Positions 8,988 to 15,798 of a stretch of DNA of 31,883 bases are shown piece after piece (positions within the stretch are counted from its first letter, which is position 1; every line of letters begins with the position of its first letter). The stretch is from the IMG/VR virus record IMGVR_UViG_3300047408_000022, positions 1-31,883 of that record; one strand, 5' to 3'. Source of the stretch: a virus. The notes under the pieces are model-generated. The model did no database searches and had not been told where the DNA came from. It was given only the letters and a program-made list of their open reading frames with translations. The position numbers and the translations under genes are program-made.

Positions 8988-10384
8988 TGTCGAGGCGGGT
9001 CATGTCCGACGCCGAGCTCAACCGCCGGCGGAAGCTGCAGGGGAAGATCGGGCGGACCACCGCCACCCTGGGTCTGACCGGTGCCGCGCTGGGTGTGGGC
9101 GCGCTGGCGGCGAAGAAGCCGGGTGCTCTGAAGGCAGTGGAGAAGGTCCCTGGTCTGAACAGGGCGACCCACGAGGGGTTGAAGGAGGGCGCGCTGTACA
9201 CCGGCATCGCTGCTGGTGGCATCGGTGGCGTGGGTGGGTTCAACCAGGCGAGCATCTACTCGGCGGAGTCGAGGAAGCGGAAGCAGGCGGTACAGGTGAA
9301 GAAGGACTTCGGCATGGAGATGGGCTACTACGGCGAGGAGGGTCACCCCCTCACTCACGAAGAGCTCGAGGCGGAGATCGAGAAGGCGTGGACGCCCTCG
9401 GCCTCCAACTTCGACTCCGAGCGGGACCGGAAGAAGCGCGGCAACAACTACTCGACGGCGGCGGTAGCGACCGGTGGTGCGGGCGCTGCGTACGGCGCGC
9501 ACCACGGGGTCCAGGCGATCAAGCACGGTCGGAAGATCAAGAGCGAGCACATGGCTCCGACCTTCGTGAAGCCAGCTCGGGACTTCCAGCCCGAGGTGCA
9601 GCACGTTCCGTTCAAGGCCGGTTCGCCGGAGGTTCTGCCTCAGAAGAGGGTGGGGAAGAAGGGCGCACCCGGGTACATACCGCGCAGAACCGCGAAGGCG
9701 GCGGTGCCGGATCAGCCGGAGGTCAAGGCTGTGAAGGAGAAGGCAGCCAGGGGTCCGAAGATGGCAGCCGCCACGAAGAAGGCCGGGTATGCGTACCGGG
9801 CCGAGCACCTGTCGCCCGCCCTGAAGCACGGCGGGAAGGCAGCGGTCGGGGCCGGGGTGGCGGCTGGTGCGATCGCAGTGGGCGCGCACCTGAAGCGGAA
9901 GAAGAACTCGAGCTGGCAGCCGTACTCCAAGCGGGACGACGGGATCGAGAAGAAGCTGTCGCGCAAGGAGAAGGGCGCGGTCGCCGGTGCTGCCGGCGGA
10001 GTCTTCGGTCCGGTGGGCAGTGCCACAGCCAGCGGGGTCCTGGCCCCGAAGGGGAAGAAGATCAAGCACACCGCGATCGGAGCAGGAGCCGGACTGGCTG
10101 GCCCGCTCGGTGGCGCTGCCTCTGGCTACTACGCAGCCGGTGCGACCAAGAAGAAGAAGGTATCCAAGCGCGACACGGAGAGCGCGTTCGGCGTGGAGCA
10201 CGGAGAAGTGTCGAAGCTCTTCGGGAAGAAGCGCAAGGGCCTGAAGCGGATCGGGAACGTGAGCGACCAGGACGCCAGCGCGCTGATGGCGATGCAGGGC
10301 AAGTACGGGAAGGGCAAGGTCTCCAAGGCCTCGGTCCTAACCCGAGTGGACAGCACCATGAGACTGAGAACTAGAGGTAGATGA
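8987..10384 (+). CDS. Gly/Ala-rich, Lys-rich protein with six hydrophobic segments and an internal SAFG tag
   Basis: This 465-residue protein is of the same style as the previous gene, with no recognised family. Hydrophobic Gly/Ala segments lie at about residues 24-43, 68-88, 156-178, 283-305, 330-352 and 362-388. Most are followed at once by clusters of lysine and arginine, as in KRKKN and TKKKK. An acidic stretch (about 120-135) is the only strongly negative part. At residues 397-410 there is a complete tag, TESAFGVEHGEVSK, followed by a basic 55-residue tail. That C-terminal part looks like a whole tagged gene fused in frame. The start ATG 8987 overlaps the previous stop; a second Met is at residue 6. 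A virion membrane-active or DNA-binding role is inferred only from composition and neighbours. Confidence 0.8.
   Translation: MSRRVMSDAELNRRRKLQGKIGRTTATLGLTGAALGVGALAAKKPGALKAVEKVPGLNRATHEGLKEGALYTGIAAGGIGGVGGFNQASIYSAESRKRKQAVQVKKDFGMEMGYYGEEGHPLTHEELEAEIEKAWTPSASNFDSERDRKKRGNNYSTAAVATGGAGAAYGAHHGVQAIKHGRKIKSEHMAPTFVKPARDFQPEVQHVPFKAGSPEVLPQKRVGKKGAPGYIPRRTAKAAVPDQPEVKAVKEKAARGPKMAAATKKAGYAYRAEHLSPALKHGGKAAVGAGVAAGAIAVGAHLKRKKNSSWQPYSKRDDGIEKKLSRKEKGAVAGAAGGVFGPVGSATASGVLAPKGKKIKHTAIGAGAGLAGPLGGAASGYYAAGATKKKKVSKRDTESAFGVEHGEVSKLFGKKRKGLKRIGNVSDQDASALMAMQGKYGKGKVSKASVLTRVDSTMRLRTRGR
10175..10216 (+). other. Internal SAFG tag with ACG in place of ATG
   Basis: The codons give T-E-S-A-F-G-V-E-H-G-E-V-S-K, matching the N-terminal tags of the genes at 13615 and 15289 (M-E-S-A-F-G). 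Only the first codon differs in kind: ACG here, ATG there, a single-base change. This suggests that a formerly separate gene was joined to the upstream gene, or that the tag tolerates an internal position. Confidence 0.75.
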
Positions 10385-10385
10385 G

Positions 10386-11192
10386 ATGCCACGACCGGTA
10401 CGGAACTTGTCCGACATGGAGATCGACGAGATCTCGACCGTCGACAAGACAGCGAACCAGTACAGCCGGTTCGTCATCGCGAAGCGGGCTCCAGAGGAGG
10501 AAGAGATGCCCCAGCTCTACAACCAGGAGGGCCAGCCCCTCGATGAGGACCAGTTGGAGTTCGGCGACATCGTGTACGACGACCAGGGCGCTGCCTATGA
10601 GTTCGTCGAGGACGATGGCGAGGACGACGCTGAGTACGAGGACGAGGACCAGCTCGAGCTGGCCGAAGTCGGGAAGAGCGCGTTCTTCCAGCCACAGGCG
10701 GGCAGCTTCAGCCAGTCGGTGATGCAGGAGCTCTCCAAGGCGTTCACGGACAACGACCGGGACGCGGTGATCGCGAAGGCTCTTGGCCGGGTCGAGGAGC
10801 TCGAGGCGGCTCAGCACAACGCCGAGCTCATCGCCAAGTCCGAGCGCGACCTCCGGCTCACCCGGGAGTACATCTCCAAGGCCGAGGAGTACAACCTCCC
10901 GGTCTCGCCCGACGAGCTTGGCCCGGTGCTCTACCGGATGGCCGAGACGATGAGCTACGACGACTGCGCAGTGATCGCCAAGTGCCTGGAGACGGCTGGC
11001 GAGATCATCTTCGAGGAGACCGGCTACCAGGGTGGCGGCGACAACGCCGACATCTACAGCCAGGTCGAGGCTCACGCCTACGACGTGTTCGGCAAGGCCG
11101 AGAACTTCGATGCCGTCTCAGCAGTCAATACGGTGTTCGACCAGAATCCGGACGCCTACGACGAGTACCTGCGCTCCCAGCAGGCCCGGTAG
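10386..11192 (+). CDS. Probable scaffolding protein
   Basis: The protein has 268 residues and is strongly acidic, with E/D runs at about residues 35-40 and 75-95 and a helical, charged middle. It lies between the protease and the decoration/capsid genes, where scaffolds are normally encoded. The N-terminus contains EIDEISTVDKTANQYSRF followed by VIAKR, resembling the EIS-VDK-AN element I recall in phage head-maturation proteins. Residues 98-120 contain SAF and then ELSKAF. The same two blocks occur close together in the tagged protein at 24278, perhaps by chance. A perfect AGGAGG at 10495-10500 sits five bases before in-frame ATG 10506 (Met41), so a shorter form may also be made. Start ATG 10386 lies two bases after the previous stop, with AGAGG upstream. 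The function rests mainly on acidity and position. Confidence 0.7.
   Translation: MPRPVRNLSDMEIDEISTVDKTANQYSRFVIAKRAPEEEEMPQLYNQEGQPLDEDQLEFGDIVYDDQGAAYEFVEDDGEDDAEYEDEDQLELAEVGKSAFFQPQAGSFSQSVMQELSKAFTDNDRDAVIAKALGRVEELEAAQHNAELIAKSERDLRLTREYISKAEEYNLPVSPDELGPVLYRMAETMSYDDCAVIAKCLETAGEIIFEETGYQGGGDNADIYSQVEAHAYDVFGKAENFDAVSAVNTVFDQNPDAYDEYLRSQQAR
10495..10508 (+). promoter_or_regulatory. Strong internal ribosome site and start codon inside the scaffold gene
   Basis: AGGAGG, five spacer bases and ATG form a near-ideal initiation signal in frame at Met41. The resulting protein would have 228 residues and lack the EIS-VDK-AN element. The bases also encode a Glu run (EEEE), so the match may be a by-product of codon choice. 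Confidence 0.4.
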
Positions 11193-11207
11193 GAGGGGAA
11201 GTAGCTC

Positions 11208-11609
11208 ATGGCCTACGAAGAGAGCATTCGGTCTATCTCGCTGAACGCGGATGCGTCCATCGGCATCTACACGGGGGTGCCGGGTCAGCCCGGGTCTCCC
11301 GATCCACATGGAGGGAAGCAGTACCACTTCGTGAAGGTGACCGGGGTACACCAGGTCGGTCTCGGAGATGGCGCTGGTCCCTGCATCGGGGTCCTGCAGA
11401 ACAAGCCGCAGGGTGCCGGCCAGGCTGCCACCGTCGCCATCCGTGGCGTGTCCAAGGTGGTCGCTGACGTACCGATCACAGCCGGGACCAAGGTCCAGGT
11501 GAGTGCAGATGGCCAGGCCACAGGTGCCGGTGCCACTGCAGTCGTCGGTATCGCACTGTCCACCGCCGCCAACGCTGGAGAACTCGTCAACGTTCTCCTG
11601 ACGATCTGA
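11208..11609 (+). CDS. Capsid decoration / head-stabilising-like protein (DUF2190-like)
   Basis: The 133-residue product is short, rich in Gly, Ala, Val and Thr, and predicted to be mostly beta strand. It includes GVLQNKPQGAGQAATVAIRG, then VADVPITAGTKVQVSADG and a hydrophobic end LVNVLLTI. This pattern is typical of DUF2190-type proteins encoded next to major capsid genes. They bind the outer capsid surface or help stabilise it. The ribosome site AGGAGGGG lies about 11 bases before ATG 11208, suggesting good expression, as expected for a protein needed in hundreds of copies. The capsid gene follows 13 bases after the stop. The family assignment is by pattern memory, so moderate to good confidence. 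Confidence 0.75.
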   Translation: MAYEESIRSISLNADASIGIYTGVPGQPGSPDPHGGKQYHFVKVTGVHQVGLGDGAGPCIGVLQNKPQGAGQAATVAIRGVSKVVADVPITAGTKVQVSADGQATGAGATAVVGIALSTAANAGELVNVLLTI

Positions 11610-11622
11610 GAGGAGAGAAGCC

Positions 11623-12621
11623 ATGCCGAACCCCACTCAGAGCGATCTCCACGTCAACGTGCCGCTGACCAACGTCAGCGTCGCCTACATGCAGGACAAG
11701 TCGCAGTTCATCGCGGACAAGGTGTTCCCACGAGTGCCGGTCCAGAAGCAGAGCGATCTGTACTGGAAGTACTCCAAGTCCGACTGGCGCAGGACGGACG
11801 CGCAGAAGCGTGCGCCCGGCACCGAGACGGCTGGTGTTGGCTGGAAGGTCGACACGGGGCAGTACTTCGCCGAGGTCTGGGGTGTCCACAAGGACATCGA
11901 CGACCAGATCCGTGCGAACGCGGACTCGAACTGGAAGCTCGACTCCGACGCCACCACCTTCGTCACCAACCAGCTGCTGCTGCGCCGTGACCTGGACTGG
12001 AACAACAACTTCTTCACCACCGGCAAGTGGGGCACCGACCTCGCTGGCGTGACCGGAACGGTGGGGGCTGGCCAGTTCCTGCAGTGGAGCGACCCGGCGT
12101 CAGATCCGATCGTGCAGTTCGCGGACCTGCAGACCAACTTCGTGGAGCAGAGCGGTCGCAAGGCCAACACTCTGGTGCTCGGAGCGCGGACGATCACCCA
12201 GCTCAAGAACCACCCGGACATCATCGACCGCATCAAGTACACCCAGCGTGGTGTCGTGACCACCGACCTGCTCGCGTCGCTGTTCGACGTGGAGAAGATC
12301 CTGGTCAGCTACGCGACGGTGACCAACGTGGCCGAGCTGAACGACGCGAAGGCGCAGGACGCCGCCGCGACGTACCAGTTCATGTCCAACTCCAAGTCGG
12401 CTCTGCTGGTCTACACCCCCAGCTCGCCGTCCCTGATGACCCCGGCTGGTGGCTACACCTTCACCTGGAACGGGTACCTGGCTGGCAACAGCTACGGGAT
12501 CCGGATGAAGAACTTCCGGATGGAGCCCATCGCTGCGGACCGCATCGAAGGCGAGATGACCTACGACATGCGGATCATCGCCAAGGACATGGGCATCTTC
12601 CTGGCCAACGCGGTGGCGTAG
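11623..12621 (+). CDS. Major capsid protein
   Basis: This 332-residue protein has the features of a tailed-phage major capsid protein. The N-terminus includes DKSQFIADKVFPRVPVQKQS and DLYWKYSKSDW, closely resembling the opening of one widespread actinophage capsid family. A KDIDDQIRAN segment, an LLLRRDLDW segment, a domain with TNFVEQSGRKANTLVLGART, and a late MTPAGGYTFTWNGY strand follow. It has no long N-terminal helical delta region, consistent with a separate scaffold gene at 10386. The ribosome site GAGGAGAG precedes ATG 11623. It follows the decoration gene and is followed by a strong hairpin, so capsid transcripts can be ended or stabilised there. I expect the HK97 fold; the sequence does not prove it. 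Confidence 0.9.
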   Translation: MPNPTQSDLHVNVPLTNVSVAYMQDKSQFIADKVFPRVPVQKQSDLYWKYSKSDWRRTDAQKRAPGTETAGVGWKVDTGQYFAEVWGVHKDIDDQIRANADSNWKLDSDATTFVTNQLLLRRDLDWNNNFFTTGKWGTDLAGVTGTVGAGQFLQWSDPASDPIVQFADLQTNFVEQSGRKANTLVLGARTITQLKNHPDIIDRIKYTQRGVVTTDLLASLFDVEKILVSYATVTNVAELNDAKAQDAAATYQFMSNSKSALLVYTPSSPSLMTPAGGYTFTWNGYLAGNSYGIRMKNFRMEPIAADRIEGEMTYDMRIIAKDMGIFLANAVA

Positions 12622-12635
12622 GAGATCTACTCTGA

Positions 12636-12667
12636 GACGGGCTGTGGGTCATGGCCCACGGCCCGTC
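12636..12667 (+). terminator. Hairpin after the major capsid gene
   Basis: Arms 12636-12648 and 12655-12667 form a 13-pair stem (GACGGGC with GCCCGTC, one G-U, then five pairs) around a six-base loop. Only TT follows, so it may be a weak intrinsic terminator, an attenuator or an mRNA-stabilising element. It lies just upstream of the ribosome site of the next gene and covers the alternative start ATG 12651. Confidence 0.6.
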
Positions 12668-12683
12668 TTCGTCAGGAGGGACG

Positions 12684-13079
12684 ATGTACTCAGCGTTTGG
12701 TGTCGACCACGGGTCCGAAGAGGTCGTGAAGGCCTTCAACTTCGGTGGTGGCGCACGGATCGCACAGGCTGGTCGGCACGCCGCCCAGTCGCCCGGGATG
12801 CTCAAGCAGCTCGGCAGCGGGGTGAAGAACCTCTTCGGTGGTGCCGGCAAGCACATGGCCGGCACACACGCAGGACCAGGGATGCTCCGGAACCCGTTCG
12901 GCGCTGGTGCCACTGCTGGTGGGGCGCACAAGTTCCAGGGTGCGCACATGGCAGCTCCGGGTGGATCTCGGATCGCCGGCGCACATGCCGGGCCACCCAA
13001 GATCGCGAACCCGCTCGGGGCGAACCCCGGGATGCGCAAGGGTGGGGCACACGCCGCCGGGCGTAGGAAGGCGTTCTGA
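12684..13079 (+). CDS. SAFG-tagged Gly/Ala/His-rich basic protein
   Basis: The 131-residue product starts with MYSAFGVDHGSEEVVKAF, the tag with a two-residue variation before the lysine. The remainder is rich in glycine, alanine, histidine, proline and basic residues. It contains a degenerate tandem repeat of HAGP-x(5)-NP-[FL]-GA (residues about 60-76 and 99-115), with related GAH elements between and after. I recognise no domain, and the sequence is probably disordered. I chose ATG 12684 because GGAGGG stands just before it. ATG 12651 has no such site and lies inside the hairpin. The stop overlaps the next start as TGATG. Its place straight after the capsid gene suggests a virion component expressed with it. 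Confidence 0.8.
   Translation: MYSAFGVDHGSEEVVKAFNFGGGARIAQAGRHAAQSPGMLKQLGSGVKNLFGGAGKHMAGTHAGPGMLRNPFGAGATAGGAHKFQGAHMAAPGGSRIAGAHAGPPKIANPLGANPGMRKGGAHAAGRRKAF
12861..13028 (+). repeat. Degenerate tandem repeat inside the 12684 gene
   Basis: Two 51-base units at 12861-12911 and 12978-13028 each encode G-[TA]-H-A-G-P, then a basic/hydrophobic patch, then N-P-[FL]-G-A. The DNA has diverged between them, so the duplication is not recent. Confidence 0.5.
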
Positions 13080-13615
13080 TGCCGAGCCAGCTCTTCACCA
13101 ACGACGCGATCTACTTCCTCGCGGCCAAGCCGTTCACCTACCGGGGCACCCCGTACGCCATGGGCGATGAGTTCCCACAGGAAGAGGCCAACAACATCGA
13201 GACCTTGATCCGGGCTCGGTTCATCATCCCGGTGCTCGACGACGGAGCCCTGAAGCCCCGGCACTGGCACGGTCACGTCCGGAACCGGGAGCAGGCCGAC
13301 GAGTACCTGAACCGGTCCCGTGTACAGCTGAAGATGCCGGAGCCGTATCACGAGCCCGACGAACAGATCGACCTAGATGTCCTCACCCACCCCGAGACGG
13401 CTCCAGACCCGACGCTGGAGGCTTCAGCCACGTCCGGGGAGGGTGAGGCTGACCCCGAGCCTCCGGAGAGCCTGGAGGAGACCTACGACCCGGCTGAGCA
13501 CAACGTGAACGCGGTCCTGGAGTACATGGATGAGCACCCGGAGCAGCGGGATGAGGTCCTCGCCATGGAACGCGCCGGTCGTGGGCGCAAGGGCATCCTG
13601 GGAGATGACGGGTGA
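13079..13615 (+). CDS. Neck-region protein of unknown function, acidic C-terminal half
   Basis: The 178-residue protein has a small N-terminal domain (about residues 1-60) with FLAAKPFTYRGTPYAMGDEF and an IETLIRARFIIPV helix. An acidic, proline-rich linker follows (about 95-140). The C-terminal helix reads NVNAVLEYMDEHPEQRDEVL and ends AGRGRKGIL. I recall a similar end in other actinophage proteins encoded just after the capsid gene, where it may be a docking peptide. The start ATG 13079 overlaps the previous stop, and its own stop overlaps ATG 13615. A role in head completion is suggested by position only. Confidence 0.75.
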   Translation: MPSQLFTNDAIYFLAAKPFTYRGTPYAMGDEFPQEEANNIETLIRARFIIPVLDDGALKPRHWHGHVRNREQADEYLNRSRVQLKMPEPYHEPDEQIDLDVLTHPETAPDPTLEASATSGEGEADPEPPESLEETYDPAEHNVNAVLEYMDEHPEQRDEVLAMERAGRGRKGILGDDG

Positions 13616-13950
13616 TGGAGAGCGCATTCGGGATCGAGCACGGCTACGAGATCGAGAAGGGCGTCTTCGGCGGCATCGAGTCTCTGGGCACCAAGGCCGT
13701 CACTAGGGGCAACGCGATGCGCCGTACCGGTGCAGCCAGCATCAGGTCGAGCAAGTCCCTGGCGCTGTCACCCGAGGAATCCACCCACCGGTTCAAGACG
13801 GGCACCCAGCAGCTGAAGCGCGGTACCAACCTGAAGAGGATCGGTAGCCCGCTGGCGAACCACCCGACCGCAGTCGGCGTCGGAGCCATTGGTGCTGGGG
13901 CAGCTGGAGTCGGCGGCGGAGCGGCCCTGTACGCGAACCGTAGGCAGTAG
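13615..13950 (+). CDS. SAFG-tagged basic protein with C-terminal glycine-rich hydrophobic segment
   Basis: The 111-residue product starts MESAFGIEHGYEIEK; Ile replaces Val and Glu replaces Ser in the last tag positions. A basic middle rich in Arg, Lys, Ser and Thr follows. The C-terminus is a hydrophobic segment of Gly, Ala and Val (about residues 83-107) ended by NRRQ, the layout of a tail-anchored or membrane-inserting peptide. No known family is recognised. ATG 13615 overlaps the previous TGA; GTG 13612 would add only one Met. Two tagged genes stand side by side here, and this one is built like the next: tag, basic middle, glycine-rich end. They may be diverged duplicates. Confidence 0.78.
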   Translation: MESAFGIEHGYEIEKGVFGGIESLGTKAVTRGNAMRRTGAASIRSSKSLALSPEESTHRFKTGTQQLKRGTNLKRIGSPLANHPTAVGVGAIGAGAAGVGGGAALYANRRQ

Positions 13951-13953
13951 CCC

Positions 13954-14364
13954 ATGTACAGCGCGTTCGGGGTCGACCACGGGGAGATCTCCAAGGCTGG
14001 CGGTGCCCATGCTGCGCAGAAGGTAGGACTGCTGAGGCGTGTGCTCAAGAGGCCCCCCAAGCTCGGCAAGCTCGGTGGCGGGCGTGGCGGTAGGGCCACG
14101 GCTGCCCAGGTGCGGACCAAGGGCACGGGTCCGGTGATCCCGGGATCCGAGCGTGGTGTCCGGGGCGCTCTGAACCGAGCCGGAGAGGCCGACATCTCGA
14201 TCAAGGGCATCGGCAGCAAGGTGGGCGGCAGCGCGCTGAAGACCGGAACCTTCATGCAGCGGCACCCAGGACTCACCGGCACGGCTGCGCTGGGAGGTGG
14301 CGGCGCGGGTGGCTATCTGCTCATGAACAGGGAGTCCAAGCCGCGCAAGAAGTCGGTGGAGTGA
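13954..14364 (+). CDS. SAFG-tagged basic protein with C-terminal glycine-rich hydrophobic segment
   Basis: The 136-residue product begins MYSAFGVDHGEISK, which I take as the best match to the tag consensus. A strongly basic region follows (RRVLKRPPKLGKLGGGRGGR), then a mixed region, and near the end a hydrophobic stretch GTAALGGGGAGGYLLM (about residues 108-123) before a basic tail. The plan is the same as in the preceding gene. The function is unknown. The stop overlaps ATG 14364 of the connector gene as TGATG, so it is embedded in the neck operon and probably made at the same time as structural proteins. Confidence 0.78.
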   Translation: MYSAFGVDHGEISKAGGAHAAQKVGLLRRVLKRPPKLGKLGGGRGGRATAAQVRTKGTGPVIPGSERGVRGALNRAGEADISIKGIGSKVGGSALKTGTFMQRHPGLTGTAALGGGGAGGYLLMNRESKPRKKSVE

Positions 14365-14879
14365 TGGCCGGCACCTACACCTACGACGGGGCTGGGACCA
14401 CCGAGAAGGACACCATCCGGTTCCTGATCCAGGACACCGACCCACATGCTGCCGGTGAGTGGCTGCTCACCGATGAAGAGGTCCAGTACGCCTACGACAC
14501 CTGGTTCCCGCTGTACAACTCCAACGAGTACGTAGCCGCAGTTCTCGCTGATACCATCGCGGCGCGTTACGCACGCGAGGCGTCCTACAGTGCTGATGGC
14601 GTGAGCGTGTCGCTCGGTCAGGTAGGGGATCAGTACCGGATGCTCGCTGCCTCTCTCCGGGAGCAGCACAAGAGTCTCCTCGTTGGGGGAATGCCCGATG
14701 TAGGCGGGATGACTCCCAACGAGGGGCTCCTCCCGGACACCAAGCCCTTCTCCTTCGGCAAGGGCATGCACGACAGCGTGGAGGCCGGGAACCAGGAGTG
14801 GGGCGGGGTCTACCCACCCGACATCCCGATCGAGGGCACCCAGAACGTGCCCGATGACGAGAAGATCGTCGAGCCGTGA
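14364..14879 (+). CDS. Head-tail connector (adaptor) protein
   Basis: The 171-residue product has the hallmarks of the first connector that docks under the portal. These are DTIRFLIQDTDP near residue 17, then WLLTDEEVQYAYDTWF, then an Ala-rich helix VAAVLADTIAARYA and the SVSLGQVGDQYRMLA segment. The first two blocks are typical of gp6/gp15-type adaptors. A 60-residue C-terminal extension rich in Gly, Pro and acidic residues is likely flexible. I chose ATG 14364, overlapping the previous stop; GTG 14361 adds one residue. The next genes (stopper, gp10-like, tail terminator) follow the standard siphovirus neck order, which supports the call. Confidence 0.8.
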   Translation: MAGTYTYDGAGTTEKDTIRFLIQDTDPHAAGEWLLTDEEVQYAYDTWFPLYNSNEYVAAVLADTIAARYAREASYSADGVSVSLGQVGDQYRMLAASLREQHKSLLVGGMPDVGGMTPNEGLLPDTKPFSFGKGMHDSVEAGNQEWGGVYPPDIPIEGTQNVPDDEKIVEP

Positions 14880-15289
14880 CCAGCCCGATCACCGCGCAGT
14901 CGCGGCAGTACGTACGAGCTCGAGCCACGGCGGTGATGGAGTACACCTGCGAGATCCATCGCAAGGAACTGCCTGAGGGCTACGACGAGGACACCCTGGT
15001 CTACACGCCGGCGGGCCTGGCCACACTCATCTACGAGGGCCCCTGCCGGATCTGGGAGGTGGCCAACGCCAGCTCCTTCATCGTGGCCGACGCCGACATC
15101 TACCAGATGACGACCAACCTCTCGATCCCCTGGGACACCCCAGCAGTGATCCTGTACCACGACGAGGTGACGATCCTGACCGCGCCCCAGGACTCCCAGA
15201 TGGTGGGGAAGCGGTACGAGATCCAGACCATCGCCAAGGCGGGTGAGCTACGGGCCACCCGGCGCTTCGAGGTCACCGGGATCATGTGA
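14876..15289 (+). CDS. Head-closure / stopper-like protein (DUF6093-like)
   Basis: The 137-residue product starts at GTG 14876, overlapping the stop of the connector gene. It is largely beta-rich: YEGPCRIWEV, then VILYHDEVTIL, then VGKRYEIQTI, and ends RATRRFEVTGIM. This order is typical of the small barrel proteins that close the head below the connector, annotated in actinophages as DUF6093 or head-to-tail stopper. Its place directly after the adaptor fits this role. Its TGA overlaps the ATG of the tagged gene at 15289. The assignment is based on pattern memory and order. Confidence 0.72.
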   Translation: MTSPITAQSRQYVRARATAVMEYTCEIHRKELPEGYDEDTLVYTPAGLATLIYEGPCRIWEVANASSFIVADADIYQMTTNLSIPWDTPAVILYHDEVTILTAPQDSQMVGKRYEIQTIAKAGELRATRRFEVTGIM

Positions 15290-15798
15290 TGGAGTCCGCG
15301 TTCGGCGTCGACCACGGCTGGGTCTCCAAGGCCAGGGAGTATAAGCGCGACGCCGAGGGCAAGTTCGCTCCCATGACTGACCAGGAATACGAGGACGAGA
15401 CCGACTCGATCGGTTCCGACATCGGTCAGATGCATCGCGCTGAGACCGATGCTGAAGCTCACGCGCACTGGCACAAGCAGGTCAAGATCGGTGCTGACTA
15501 CCTGCGCTCGCGCGGCGAACATGAAACGGCTGACGACTTCGACTCCTTCGCTGATGAGTCGCTGAGCAGACACAAGAAGAAGATGGCTCGGATGAAGCGC
15601 GAGGCAGCTCGGCGGAAGAAGGTCTCCAAGGGCATCCCCAAGGGACTGCCGGCGGCTGCTGGGAAGAACCGGTACGCCCTGCTCCGGCTCCGCGCGCACA
15701 ACAAGGGGAAGCTCGGCTTCGAGGGCGGGAAGAAACCCCGGCAGGCGGCTCGGAAGATCCTGCAGTCCTCTGAGGAGAACCGGGGAAGGCTGCCCTGA
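15289..15798 (+). CDS. SAFG-tagged protein with an RD..GKF motif
   Basis: The 169-residue product starts MESAFGVDHGWVSK and continues directly into AREYKRDAEGKFAP, where R20-D21 and G24-K25-F26 form the RD..GRF-type motif also seen in the 826 protein. This is the only gene here where tag and motif adjoin. Residues 32-80 are acidic and helical. The rest is lysine- and arginine-rich, with no glycine-rich hydrophobic segment. It lies between the stopper and gp10-like genes, a spot that usually holds no gene in siphovirus neck operons. ATG 15289 overlaps the previous stop; GTG 15286 is a possible alternative. The function is unknown; a virion-associated role is inferred. Confidence 0.8.
   Translation: MESAFGVDHGWVSKAREYKRDAEGKFAPMTDQEYEDETDSIGSDIGQMHRAETDAEAHAHWHKQVKIGADYLRSRGEHETADDFDSFADESLSRHKKKMARMKREAARRKKVSKGIPKGLPAAAGKNRYALLRLRAHNKGKLGFEGGKKPRQAARKILQSSEENRGRLP

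Noticed and set aside
8789-10201. 470-residue open frame on the minus strand
   Set aside because: It is antisense to the 7929 and 8987 genes, which have linked starts and a shared tag; no recognised motif.
12651-12683. Upstream ATG 12651 as start of the tagged gene
   Set aside because: It lies inside the hairpin and lacks a ribosome site, whereas ATG 12684 has GGAGGG and begins exactly with the tag.
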